Notes under the pieces: model-generated
Told to the model about the DNA's origin: nothing
The model's input: the letters and a program-made list of their open reading frames with translations, nothing else
The model's database searches: none
Made by a program: the position numbers and the translations under genes
Part shown: piece after piece, positions 46,178-57,201 of the stretch
Position numbering within the stretch: position 1 is the first letter of the stretch
How the letters are laid out: each line of letters begins with the position of its first letter
NCBI GenBank assembly: GCA_021432635.1
Contig: MU270060.1
Coordinates: forward strand, 372,001-436,000
DNA: 64,000 nt
Direction: 5' to 3'
Source: Thozetella sp. PMI_491
Taxonomy: Eukaryota; Ascomycota; Sordariomycetes; Chaetosphaeriales; Chaetosphaeriaceae

Positions 46178-48849
46178 TTATTGCATGCCTGCTCGAGAGT
46201 ATGGCCGTTCTTGTATGTCTCTAGAGGCACTCTGTTCTTGTTCCTTAATCAGCATCACAGCCGGGCTGGCTGGTCCGGCCCCGTGGACAACCCGCGCCAA
46301 GCCCTTCCAAAAGGCAGCATCCAGTCTGATGGTGGCTAACCGGGCGAGCGGCCATGCCCGTGACTGAGTACGTAGCGTATCTCTCCACCTTCCTAGAAGG
46401 GCTCTAGTTTGAATTGCACTTTCCCTGTCCGGAGAATGTGTAAACTTCAACAGGATGAAGCCAGAAATATAACACAGTTGATATCGAACGTCTGTGCAGC
46501 CGCGCCGTGGTTAGTATCTGGGTTCAAGTGCAGTTGTCTAGAAATATCCGGGAATAAATCTCACATGGATGCCAAAAACTGGTAAAATGCTTCGCTCGGA
46601 GAGCTGATACAATTTCAACACCTGCTTTCGCACAGGTATGGCAATTTTCGAAAATTGTCGATACAGGTTCTCGGTGAGCCTCCTCGGTAGATAGCGCCTG
46701 AAAGAAAAGCGGCCTAAGGAGGGCTCGAAAAATCAGAGTTTCCAGAGTTAGATGTGCTAACCGCAAGGCAGCACCGCCGTCAAACTCCTCTTCGCTTAGC
46801 TCGGAAGCTGGCTTCGAAAGCAAGGGTAGTGTCTGTCTCCATCTCTCGATACGCGTTCGCAAAGGTTGGGCCCGGCTCAGGAGAGCACTGAGCGAGGAGC
46901 ATTGGCGAACTGCTTTCAAAGTGCTGACAAATGGACGGGAACATCAGCATGACTTCTCACCGGGATGTGTTTTCTAGGGCACTTACTAGAGCTCCTGTAA
47001 TACATCAGCGGCGATAATGCCGAGCTCGCACTCTGCTAGGCAGAGAGGAATCTGTGTCTGCACCAGAGCCCGGATTTCTGGGTCCTGGATGCTGTCCCCC
47101 TCAAAGTCGTCCTGGGTAAGGGCTGAGACGTCCCAATTTCCGTCATTAATATGCGACGGTCGAGCAATCACTAGGGCGAACCAAACGTGTTGTGTGTAAG
47201 TAAACCACCACAGTCTCCTTCGCAAAATCATCTCGTTTCGAGGAAGGCGCCAGTCTATGGGATCCAGATTGAGCCCAAGGCTCTCTGCGATGGATAAAGC
47301 AGAACATGACAGCGCCCATGTGCTGAGGGGCTCCGCCACAGCGAAGTTGGGTGGGGGTCGCTGAAGCAGGAGGAGGCAGAGCTGTAGAGACGAGAGGTGT
47401 GAGAGGCAGCTTGCGCGCTGATAGCTCCTGTGTGCGATGGCCCATAGCTCATCTGTAGGAACCTGACCGTATCCCTTCAATACACTCAATTCGTCGTCTA
47501 AAAAGGTAAAAGGGGCTGCTAAGGCATATACCGCGCTTTGGATACCGACCGGATATAACAAGTCGCACTCGGCATACGGCATGCAGGCGAGGTCGGAGAG
47601 AGAGAGGACAGGAAATCGAGGGTGAACGAATTTGGTGTATCTGCGATTCGGGTTAGAGAAAGGTGGATGTGTAGTCATGTGGTTGAACCGAGCCACTCAC
47701 AACCTGAGGAGTCGAGATCCCAAGTCGGCCGAGACAGCCTTGTTGAGAAGCTCGAAGTCGCCCTCTTCATTATTGGAACCCGATTGTATCCCCTCTACAG
47801 ATCTGAGTGAATCTTTCCAGATGTCTTCATCTGTCATGACAAACTGTACTGGGAGATAGTCCGCGGGTGGGCGAGACGACCCAGTTGGGCAGTGGTCGAG
47901 GAAAGGCTGGATGGTTGCATCGTCTTTCACTTTGCGAAAGTCGAGCCGGAACATAGGGTAGGTATCGTATTGGTCATAATAATAGCTGCGAAGTAGGTAC
48001 GGATCCGATTCGCAAGAGAGCCCTATAAGCTGGTTCGAGTAGCCCTTCCTTGCATCTAGAGAGAACTTGGCAGGCCAGTCGGCAGCATTTAGAGGAAACT
48101 TGTCTTGTATATCCAACGGTAACCATGGCCTATTGGGAGAGCTTTCTCCACCACCTTCTGGATAAAGCTCTCTGGCTTGGTCACGGGGTGCACTGTCTCT
48201 AGAGCTCTCGGTCTCGTTGCTACTGTTAGGCGATTCCCTGGGAGTCATGGCGGGTAGGGAATGTGTAGCGGTTGGGTGAAGTAAATCATCTCCCTCGTGC
48301 AGTGTATTATTTAGAACCTCGTGCTCGGGGTGAGATTCCGTATTAACCATATCTGCCATAGTGTTAGCTGGAAGGTCTTCGCGGTGGGGGTCGCGGGGAG
48401 GCCTAACCCATCGAGTCAAAGTCCATGGCAGACCAGTCCATCGACATCAACCGTGATGCCGCACGAGGATTGAAAGACTGGCTATGATCAACTTGTTGCA
48501 ACCAGAAAGGCGCCTCCTCCCCTGTGGTTTCAATATCATGACCATGTACCGGCGCTGGTGTGCGATTAAGCCCTGGCTCAGTTGCACGCCCGTCTAGGGT
48601 GGGCGCCTCAGTAGGCTGGGGCTGGCCTGTCCCCCGTAGCGAATCATTGTTGGTCTTCGGGTCGTATACCCGCCTCAGCGGTTGACAAACAAATGTACAT
48701 TGACGGCCCAGCTTCTTGCACAATTCGCAGGGGCCGTCCCTTCCTAGAATCCTGCAGTGTGTCTTCCTAGAGCGGCAGAGGTCACATGGCCTCTGCTTCT
48801 TTGATCGATACTTGCGCCCATCCTCTTCTGTAGGTGACTGTGGGGCCAT
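46178..48849 (-). CDS. Zn2Cys6 transcription factor
   Basis: Minus-strand exons 48849-48408, 48352-47701, 47640-46987, 46923-46565, 46491-46178 (introns 55, 60, 63, 73 nt) give 806 aa. The binuclear zinc cluster has six Cys at 22, 25, 32, 41, 44, 51 (CDLCRSRKTHC, CELCKKLGRQC). The middle homology domain shows RRRLWWFTYTQHVWFALVIARPSHI, and the C-terminus has SFWHPY, SRAWPLARLATIRLDAAFWKGL, like nitrogen-catabolism regulators of the TamA/Dal81 and UaY sort. The 3' end is only 162 bp from the end of the M20 gene (convergent), suggesting a local regulator of that enzyme and the DUF1989 fusion. The second and last exons have no upstream ATG and were placed by splice phase. Confidence 0.85.
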
Positions 48850-49944
48850 TTATGAAATGATTAGGCTTGCAAATAACCGGGCTGAGGAAAGGAGCCGGGA
48901 CGGGACGGAAGCTGGACTGATCGGGGGGTTGCTGCCGGGCCGACGGTGGAAGGCTTGAAGCCGACGTGTCAGACGCGTCTCTCCGCAGAGCAGCGCTAAG
49001 CTTGCAAATCCAAGACGTACTCGGGCTTACTCTCGTCGGAACTATGTTTACTTACCCTCTGAGAACTTCCTTTCAGCCACGGACGGCATGCCTTGGAATA
49101 CGACAATCGGGGGACTCGCGGCAGACGCAGAGAGGGTGGCGGGGTAGGACTCCACGGTAGTAGCGGGGCGCCATCAGTACACCACATCACGTGCGTAAGT
49201 GCGGACAGTGGAATCTTTGGTCATCAAAATAATTATTTTATATTTACCTTATTTATGCAGAGACGAGTAAGATTAGGGAGTTCCAAGACATGATGCAGAC
49301 CACGAGTCGGAGGGGTGTATCATGGTTCAATATCTTGCGAACCCCTTCGACGATTTTCTCGCTGCGCAACTCGAGAGCCGCCAGGTTCTGAAGGCGTTAG
49401 ACGCTGAAGTCGGCCCGATAAACCCGAATTGCATCTCCAGTGCCCAAAAATACAATCCATAGCTCTTTAACCATAGTGACAATGCGCGGTGTACTTTCAC
49501 GGAACGATCTTTCCCTTGCTCTAGGGCATCGGAGAACGCCAGAAGCGCCAGTCTCTATATTTTACAAACCTTGGACCATGAGCTCCGACCAGCCATTGCT
49601 GCACCATCTATGTCTTAAATGGCGGGCAATGACGCCTGGCTCTCCAGGCGCCATTGCTAGAGCAATGACCTAGGCCATCCTCTGCGAAGGGAGGGTGCTG
49701 GAGCTAGTTCGCCGTTGATAAGATCGGGCGATGCCGATAAGGTTAAACCGGCATAATCCCTGGTCGATCATCCGCCGGTGGCCGTCGCATCTTATCTTAT
49801 CTGAGTGCAACTGGCTTGCTTGGGTCGCGTATCAAGACGACGCTGGGCCGCGAGTGCCGGAACTAGGCCGCAAATGGCCCTATTAGATCTATCAATGCCC
49901 TCTAAACACGACTGGCAATTTGGCCATGCCCAACGTATAACGCC
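48850..49944. other. Intergenic region upstream of the Zn2Cys6 gene
   Basis: No gene. It contains the GATAAG cluster at 49716-49802. It is the 5' flank of the regulator and the 3' flank of the FAD monooxygenase. Confidence 0.5.
49716..49802. promoter_or_regulatory. Cluster of four GATAAG sites
   Basis: TGATAAG (49716) and CGATAAG (49735) on the plus strand, and two CTTATC copies (49791 and 49796, GATAAG on minus) lie within 87 bp. One GATAAG per about 2 kb is expected by chance on both strands. About 0.9 kb upstream of the regulator gene, this is a plausible nitrogen-GATA-factor platform. Confidence 0.45.
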
Positions 49945-51846
49945 TTAATTCAATAATCCTCCCAAGTAGCCCACAACATCTGCGGCGCTCTTCGGCACCA
50001 GGGGTAACTTTGCCCCGATGAATCCGTCAGGACGCAGGATGAACACTGTGCCGGTGTCTGAGTCGACATCATATCTTCGGCCGCCACTGCCATCGTCGAC
50101 ATCGTAGTAGACCTTCCCAAGCGGGTTTGTTCCACCAAGCTCAACCCAAGCATTGCTGGCTTTCTTCGGTAGAATAGTAAGGAAATCCACCGGCCACGGT
50201 CGAGTGGATGCCGAGCAGTTGTCCATATTGGGGCCTAAGGGCATTCCGCTAGTCCCCAGGATCTGCTCCGTCACTAGCCGCCCATTTTGCTCCAGGTGTG
50301 ATTTGAGTCCTAAGTAGTTGTCCCGGCTCTCCTCAGACTTGCCCAGAAATATGAGGATATAAAACCTGGCCACGTTGACCGTGAGATCTTGCAGCCACAC
50401 GGGGTCCCATAAGGCCGGTAGCAGCAGTTGAATCTCTGGCGCTCGGTATCCTGGAATTGCGGGAGCGGGTATAGTCGAACCTGTCTTTCCGTCTGCTCCA
50501 TCATCGCCGTCCTTTTCGACTTCTTTCCATACGGCCATGTTCTTCTCGTACGCAATGGTGAGGCCGGTGTTGAAGCCCTTCGCCTCTTTGAATATCTCGC
50601 CGAGCGCGACATTGGGATCCTGGTCGCCTTTCCAACCACTAGGCAGGCGTCCCGTGATGAGTGTGCTGATGTTCTCATCGTAGTCAATCAACTTCTTTGC
50701 GTTCGGCCTTCTCTCGAGCTCATATGTCTCCAGGACTTCAGGCTTCAGGACCCCAGTGAGAGTCAAGGCTAGTTTCCAACCGAGATTAACCGCGTCGTGG
50801 ATGCCGGTGTTCATGCCTTGACCAGCGCCACTTGAGTGGCTATGTGCTGCGTCTCCAGCAATAAATACTGACTTTTTCGTCCAGAAATTTCGCGCCAAAC
50901 GCTGTCCAACGGAGTAGACGCTTGCCCAGTCGACTCGCTCGAATTCGGCTTCGAAAGGCGCAAGCGATAGGAGTGCCTCTTTCACAAAGACGTCTTCGTT
51001 CACTTCTTCGTACATCTTTCTTCGCTCCTCGCTGAGCGAGAACCCGATTCTCGTGGCTCCGTGATCTAGTGGAATCCAAAGCACGTTGCCGTATACAGGG
51101 TTTTCCAGCGACCCATACGACCTCGGTTTTGGCATCGTCGTCGATTTCAGAACGCCATCCACTCGCACCCACTTGTCTTCGGTTCTGCTTCCATCCGACT
51201 CGATCCCCGCAGCGCCCCGGACGACGGTTTTCGAGCCGTCACATCCAATCAAGTACCGACAGTTGACAAAATACTCATGGTGCTTGCCGTCTCCGGCGCT
51301 GCGGTCCAGCACCCTGGCTCGAACTCTTCCTTTCTCACCCGCAGCCACAGTTTCCCGGATCTCCAAATCCAAAAACTCGTGATTCTCCGCTACCCCGACA
51401 CCCAAGGCTTTTGATTCGGCACGGAAGAGATCCTCAACGTGTTTTTGCCTAAGAACGCTGGCGAATCTGTACCGAGTGTCGGAAATTCCTTCCAGAAAAC
51501 TCCAACCGCGGCCAAATACTTCGTTTCCATTGATGTCGTATGCTGCAGACGACCTCACCGCAAAGCAATGCTGCATGATCGAGCTTCCAAGCCCGAGTTG
51601 CGAGAGCATCTCAACTGAGCGGGGCCAGAATGTCACGGCCCGTCCAAAGGTCTCCTGTATTGGCTTAGGGAGAGCCTCAATTATGTGCACAGAGATCGGT
51701 TCGGTAGCAGACAGGCCAGCGGCTGGGGGGCAGGAAAACCGACGGAGCTGATAGGCCAGGTTCAGTCCGATCGGCCCTGCACCGACTATCAACACGTCCA
51801 CATCGATGTCAGGTATGAACGCCATGGGATTAGATAGACCGCACAA
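49945..51846 (-). CDS. Phenol-hydroxylase-type FAD monooxygenase
   Basis: Single exon, 633 aa; the ATG at 51825 (MAFIPDIDVDVLIVGAGPIG) is the likelier start, giving 626 aa. Class A flavoprotein monooxygenase traits: VLIVGAGPIGLNLAYQL (FAD ADP-binding GxGxxG), YLIGCDGSKTVVRGAAG (DG motif), VFIAGDAAHSHSSGAGQGMNTGIHDAVNLGWKL (the GD motif with the second FAD site), and a C-terminal thioredoxin-like part (DVDSDTGTVFILRPDGFIGAKL) as in phenol 2-monooxygenase. It would hydroxylate an aromatic ring using NADPH and O2. It may belong to the same transcription neighbourhood as the regulator, since GATA sites lie upstream (52192-52293), but a link to ureide use is not shown. Confidence 0.9.
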   Translation of the reverse strand: MCGLSNPMAFIPDIDVDVLIVGAGPIGLNLAYQLRRFSCPPAAGLSATEPISVHIIEALPKPIQETFGRAVTFWPRSVEMLSQLGLGSSIMQHCFAVRSSAAYDINGNEVFGRGWSFLEGISDTRYRFASVLRQKHVEDLFRAESKALGVGVAENHEFLDLEIRETVAAGEKGRVRARVLDRSAGDGKHHEYFVNCRYLIGCDGSKTVVRGAAGIESDGSRTEDKWVRVDGVLKSTTMPKPRSYGSLENPVYGNVLWIPLDHGATRIGFSLSEERRKMYEEVNEDVFVKEALLSLAPFEAEFERVDWASVYSVGQRLARNFWTKKSVFIAGDAAHSHSSGAGQGMNTGIHDAVNLGWKLALTLTGVLKPEVLETYELERRPNAKKLIDYDENISTLITGRLPSGWKGDQDPNVALGEIFKEAKGFNTGLTIAYEKNMAVWKEVEKDGDDGADGKTGSTIPAPAIPGYRAPEIQLLLPALWDPVWLQDLTVNVARFYILIFLGKSEESRDNYLGLKSHLEQNGRLVTEQILGTSGMPLGPNMDNCSASTRPWPVDFLTILPKKASNAWVELGGTNPLGKVYYDVDDGSGGRRYDVDSDTGTVFILRPDGFIGAKLPLVPKSAADVVGYLGGLLN

Positions 51847-53181
51847 AGAGAGGTGTAAATTGTGGTCTGGAGCAGGTGAGTTTACGATGTTTCCAGAGTG
51901 AGAAGGAAGAGCAAAGGCATAAACGTCAACACCTCCACGCGGGTGTCAAAAGGAAGGAGGCGTTGTTAAGACGTTGTGGTTGATTTCCCGCAGCATTGGT
52001 AGTGGCAATCGGGCGATCTTGTACGATGCCGACGGGCGATGTTAAACTCTCCCTGATTGGGCTTATCCCCCGCGTTGACAAAATGATCTGGGCATAGTGA
52101 TTATAGTAGTCACGCATCCGTCTACCTGCCCAATAACCAATGAAAAGACTCGGCGGTCATCGCCGGTAAGCCCCAATGGGACGATAAGGTATGGGGCCGA
52201 CTAAAGCCAATCAGCAGACGGCCAAGCGGCGAGAAAGGAGCTAGCAATTCGATAACGGGTTTTCGCACCGCTGCCCCAAATCTATAGTTATCGCCCGTAG
52301 CGAAGATACTTCTCTATGTGGCCTTATGGGTCATAACAGAGGGGGTCGTCGAACGCAGAATAACACAAATTAGAAGTTCTTTGATCCGTCTGGAAGAGAA
52401 ATTTAGCGACATCTATAGCTAATTGTAAAAGAAGTGCTATGTCCCTTCCGATGACATCTGTGCCTGAACTTTTAACATTTACATCGCTGGAGTCACGAAC
52501 GAGCGGCGGTAGGCTTCATATAGATGCTCTACGTTATGTGCCCCATATTCTACTACCGTGCTTCTCATGCCGGGCCGCTCTGACAGCCACATCGGCGCGG
52601 AATTTTTCTTTTTTGGCGAGGTGCCTTGTTGGGTGTATTGAGGCCGCCACAACGACCTTAGTTATGGTTCGCTGATATATGGGGATACCGGTGCAGTGGT
52701 TTATCTGAGACGATAGATGTGATGAGGCTAACGCTGGCAAGTGGGCCACCCCCTCCTAAATGTTGTAGAAGCACCCTGTCGGCTGTTCTTGGCCTCGCAC
52801 TGAAACAAGGCTGTGTATCATTAAAGGAAAGTGATCGCGTGCCCATTTTCCTTTCCCAGAACTTCTAACGGTACTCTCGCTATCCATTACCCCTATACAA
52901 ATAAAGAAGAGCGCTAAAAGGGAAACAGTTCCACTAAGCATGAGTCTTGCAACACTGTCAATGGTGGCTTCAAGTAAAACGTCGCTGGACCGTCCTTGCG
53001 ATCTAGATAAACCACTAGGTGGATTCGCTGCGATAATATATCTCTAGGCGCGGTCTGAGATGATTGCATCAAGACTCGGTGGCCTTCTTCTTTACCAACC
53101 TCGCGATTCTAAAAGGGGGCTTAGGTTCCAAGTCTAGACGCCAAGAACCTTTTCTGGCCCAGGCGCGTTGGATCGCACACC
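51847..53181. other. Intergenic region, no gene supported
   Basis: 5' flank of the monooxygenase with scattered short frames of no family likeness. Confidence 0.45.
52192..52293. promoter_or_regulatory. GATA sites upstream of the FAD monooxygenase
   Basis: CGATAAG (52192), CGATAA (52250) and CGATAA on minus (52288-52293) fall in about 100 bp, 370-470 bp upstream of the monooxygenase start. Confidence 0.3.
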
Positions 53182-53540
53182 ATGTCTCTGTCAGAAAAAG
53201 ATAGCCGAATCAAGCTTGGCAACAAAAGAACCGCCCGAAAATACAAAGGCGTGTGGTATCTTGGAATCTTGCTTGGCACGCTGAACTCTTGGCGCTGTCA
53301 GGACGGTATTGCCAAGGGCGGAGTCTCGCAATCATCATGTTCGGCCCTAAGCGCTGAGGTTCTCATTTGGCCAGGGTGGGTTGTATCGTACGCTGAAATT
53401 CGACTTGGCAATACAGAAGCTGCCCGAAATGGTGAGCCTGTGTGGTAATACTGCGAAATCTCATCAGTAGGTTTGCTACATTCGCCGTCCCAAAATCGCT
53501 CTTGGCAGGCAGAAGCTCTTGGCGCTGTTAGGATGGCAGT
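53182..53540. repeat. Imperfect direct repeats
   Basis: A unit of the form AAT-C--CTTGGCAA-A-AGAA--GCCCGAAA occurs at about 53207-53240 and 53396-53430, and a GAA-CTCTTGGCGCTGT-AGGA-GG unit at about 53283-53306 and 53513-53535, so a block of ~100-140 bp is duplicated with an insertion or divergence. One copy lies in an 88-codon open frame (53182-53448), which may simply be an effect of the repeat. Nature unknown; possibly a degraded element. Confidence 0.4.
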
Positions 53541-54110
53541 GAAGCTAGGTGCGGGGGGCGCGGCCGTGCCATTGCTACAACTCAAAGATTGCCATGATCC
53601 TCTCAATCATCAAGGTATTATCCTATCGACTGTATAACTAGTGGGCAGAATAAAGGCCACCTGCGGAAGCTTAGATAGCTGCACGGGACCAAATGTACCC
53701 TAGTGTTCTAGTCTCGTGCCTTAAGCTGATCATACCGTTAACCTGTCTCTGCAACGTTGCTAATTACCAATATACCGAAAGGAAAAGTGCCGGGAAATCT
53801 GGGCCGTACTGAGCAAAACCAGGGCGCTCATGGGTGGGTTAAGCCGGTCTCGGTTGGTTTCATATGATCCGTCAAAGCTGTTCTGGTTATTAGCTCCTCC
53901 TGAGATCTAGGTATATAACGACGTCTGATCCCCCTAATCTCGTCAGTTCGAACAGGCAGGCCTCAATACATTTCTTCGTCAGGTCATCTCTACCCCATTC
54001 CTCTCTTTTTGCTCATCTTTCTTCGACGTTCTCTTCTTCTTTCTCTCCTTTCTCTCCTTCATTCCATCTGACTAGCTACCTTCCTCTCGCTCCGTAAGAC
54101 AACACTCAAC
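53541..54110. other. Intergenic region, promoter of the secreted protein gene
   Basis: No gene. A TATATAA (53912-53918) and a long CT-rich leader (about 53985-54090), a common fungal core promoter design, precede the next gene. Confidence 0.5.
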
Positions 54111-54960
54111 ATGCGGGTTATATTTGTTGCCATTGCCGTGCTGGTTTTGAGGGCTACCCCATCATTTTCATCTCCTACACCCGTCGGCAAGGCCCTCCGA
54201 GCAAGAAATTTGGCTGTTGAAGATCCTGCTGTGCACGCTAGAGCCTTTATCCCTCTCGTGGCGAGAAAGAAGAAAGCAGCTGCATCAAGCAGCTCAGTCG
54301 CTACAACTCCAGCTACCGCAACTCCAGCTGCCGAAGCTCCGGGTGCCACAGCGAGCGATGCTGCTGCTATTAAAGTTGTCAAAATCGGAGAAGAAGCTAG
54401 CGAAAAGATCAAAACCAATGGGTTCTTCGGGACTCCGAATGGCGTCCGGGGAGGGTTTGTCTTCACCAAAGTCCTCCTACCCGCGAATGTAAGCTCTTTT
54501 CCCATTGTTCCTAGCAATAGACCAACCACATAAGAATAGTACACTAACATTACCACCACTCGACTAGGTTGTTGGTGGCATTGAACCCGAATACAACAGC
54601 AGTGTTGCCAATTCGATCACTGTTGTCCCGAAAATGGCTTCTATACCACCTCCGACCGGTATGGTGTACGTCGATCCTCTCACCTTCCTGATCTCGACTG
54701 CGAGTCCGCCTACCACTGGAGATACGATGAAAGTGGACTACATCTTCACTGAGGCTACTAAATTGGCGGTTGATCCGAACCAAGTTGCCATTGGCAAGCT
54801 TGATGCAGCGACCAACCAGTTTATAACGCAGGGTGTAGGGGAGTTCGAGTTTGAGAAGGATGAGAACGAGTGGTCGCTCACCGTAGCGGACATGAATGGC
54901 GAGTGGGCTATACTTGCTCCTGAGACTGCGGTACTACCGGCAACAGCTCGGGAGGACTAA
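54111..54960 (+). CDS. Secreted protein with low-complexity region, unknown
   Basis: Exons 54111-54488 and 54568-54960 (79-nt intron with an ACTAAC branch motif) give 256 aa. Signal peptide MRVIFVAIAVLVLRATPSFS. Residues ~55-85 are Ala/Thr/Ser/Pro-rich after a basic VARKKK that may be a processing site. The rest is non-repetitive, with an even composition and no Cys in the mature part. No known family was recognised. It has a strong promoter-like upstream region. Probably an extracellular or wall-associated protein. Confidence 0.72.
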
Positions 54961-55137
54961 ACATAGCCATGACAGACATGTGCATGAACGCTGGCCGGTT
55001 ACGTACATAGGGTATATTGGATCAATTTGTGTGTTTTGGACTGATTCCTTCCACTATTGTGCGAATTGTACTTTCTTTAGTGTGTTCAGAAATAAGAGTG
55101 AGCTACTTCATAGCAAATCCCATCAGCGGACCCATAT
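54961..55137. other. Short gap
   Basis: 3' flank shared with the convergent lipase-ankyrin pseudogene; nothing seen. Confidence 0.4.
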
Positions 55138-56500
55138 TCAAGAGAGCCATCGCCTATAAAAGCCATGGAAATATGGCGCATTGCTGTCCTTACCGCGCCA
55201 TTCCATTGTCTTTAGGTCTTGGGAGTTTCCCGCACACCTTCGATACGCGTTAAACAAGCCGGTTATCTCCGTCAAACCATATTCTTGTGCCAGTTCAGCT
55301 GGTGACGGGCTTTTGGTGCCATCATCTGGGTCGGCCTTCCCTGTCGTGAGAAGTAGCCGACCAATCTCCCAGAACGTGCGATAGTCATTCCAGCGGCAAA
55401 GCCTGACGGCTAGTTTCGAGGGTGTCATGTCCTTTTGTTGCCCTAGGTTCGCATCGGTTCTCGGTGAACTGAGCAGGGTCTGGACTAGCTAGGTATTGCC
55501 AGACTTTATTGCGCGCTATAGTGCTGTCTTTACCCTATCATCCTTTGCATTAGGACCGATATTTGGGTCTACGATCAAGTCTTCAGCGATGGAGACCCCA
55601 TAGCATTAGCTACGAAGTGAAGGGGTATTGAACAAAACTGGCGTATAATTTCTTTATACAAGCTTTGCATGGACAGGAACGCTCTAAGCCAGTCGTGTAA
55701 ATTCGTCATGGAGTCGCCTCAGGCCCTCAGAGTCTGGCAGGAGGCTTTTGAATGTCTTTGGATTGACGGTGAACCCAGCGGCGCGGGCCGCCATTTCAGC
55801 AACGTATCCCAGAAACCCCCAAGGATCGGTACCTCCATGCGCGTGCCAAAAAAGATGACGCCCACCGTAGCTGAGAAGACATTTCCAAGATGGGCATCTC
55901 GTTCGCTGCCGATCTTCAACTTTGCTTGCCGCAGGGCCTCTTTTGTAATGATCCCACCTAGGCTGTGCGCGACAAAGAGGATCGGGCGTTGACAAGACGA
56001 GCCAGATTGGCGTGAATCACCAATGCAGCTTAGGAATTCCCAGGCAAAGTCGTAGACAGTGTTTTGCGTTCTCTGCGGGCCCAGTTTGTGATGCACGGCT
56101 GTGTCGTATCCGAACGTCAAAATACGCGCATCTGGGATGGTTACTGGTAATAGGCCCTGTGGCCAGCATGTCTCTTTCCAAACTGTTCCTGTGATCTTCT
56201 TCTTTTGCTTAGATAGAGAGAGTTTGCGAAACTTAGAAGGTCGCTCGTCGTTATCGATGGCCCTGGTATGAGCTGCAGTCCCGGGGTCGGCGCATTTGTG
56301 CGACCAGGTTCGTTTAGGATGGCCATTGAAGCCGTGGATGAAGACGATACTATACTGCGTCTTAGTGACAACACCAACGGCCTCCCACTAAACCAAAGCA
56401 GCACTAAGGGAACGCAGAGAAACTTACTCAATCTGCGGGTCCTCGGGCTCGTAGAGCGTCGTCAACCCCACGGAGCTGACATTTGGCGTTCGACATTCGG
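55138..56500 (-). pseudogene. Lipase-ankyrin (NLR-like) pseudogene
   Basis: On the minus strand, an exon ending in LTTLYEPEDPQIE (about 56470-56410) and the next exon (IVFIHGFNGHPKRTWSH, ILTFGYDTAVHHKLGPQ, ILFVAHSLGGIITKEAL with the GxSxG nucleophile elbow) match the serine-esterase N-terminal domain of fungal NLR-like proteins. Near 55850 a single-base deletion in the FFGTPHGG block shifts the frame; the remainder (GTDPWGFLGYVAEMAARAAG, LLPDSEGLRRLHDEFTRLA) continues in another frame and meets a stop. Downstream an ankyrin-like part (55610-55138) has two in-frame TAG codons before the clean C-terminal PSKLAVRLCRWNDYRTFWEI. The middle domain has been deleted. It cannot make a working protein. 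Confidence 0.72.
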
Positions 56501-57179
56501 GCGAGACAGTACAAAAAGGGCCTGTGGACCTGATGCAGGCATCGGCTCATAATTCCTCGCGCTCTTAGATAGAGAGGATCTCATAAACCCCGAAACCCAA
56601 AAAAAGATCTTCAGAAAAATAACCGTCGTCGACAAAGATCGCTCCGACGTGTATATGCGGAGAGGGAGCTCGAAGTGGTTAACAAAAGTTTCTTTGCCAG
56701 GCCTCCCAGGCACAGCCACACGGGCCAGCTGCTCATGCCATGGCTCTGCATAACCCCGTTTTATGTCGCTCGATCCAGGCTTTTTTTCGTGCTTGCTGCC
56801 TGATCCACAAGGTAGAAATCGCATTGATGCAGCACATTGGCTGTTCTTTTATATGCCATTCTATTCTACGCCGAAATGGGATGGAACATGGCTGCGCATA
56901 AGTATCTTGCGGTGTTGACCCGTGGTAGCCTAAGCATGCCCTGTCGTGGCAAGCCACAGGGGAATTATTACAGTATGATTGGGAGTACCATTACCCCGAG
57001 GAGCTCGCAGCCACGGAGAGTCTCGATCCAATCGGTATAAGCTGGCGCAAAATTCGACTGTCGGGTACAGATGCCCAGGTAGCCAGTCGCCTAAATTGAC
57101 CAGTACGCGGCGATGAAGTTTTCGGTTCTATTCGAACTCGAATAGTTAATGGACTGTTCGGTCATCGACGCAGCTACAA

Positions 57180-57201
57180 CCCCCCCCCCCCCCCCCCCCC
57201 C
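57180..57201. repeat. C22 homopolymer
   Basis: A run of 22 C, the longest homopolymer in the window; length may be affected by sequencing. Confidence 0.85.

Noticed and set aside
48368-48407. 40-nt intron as the first intron of the Zn2Cys6 gene
   Set aside because: The CTAAC branch motif lies exactly at that acceptor, so the AG 15 nt downstream (55-nt intron) is the better choice.
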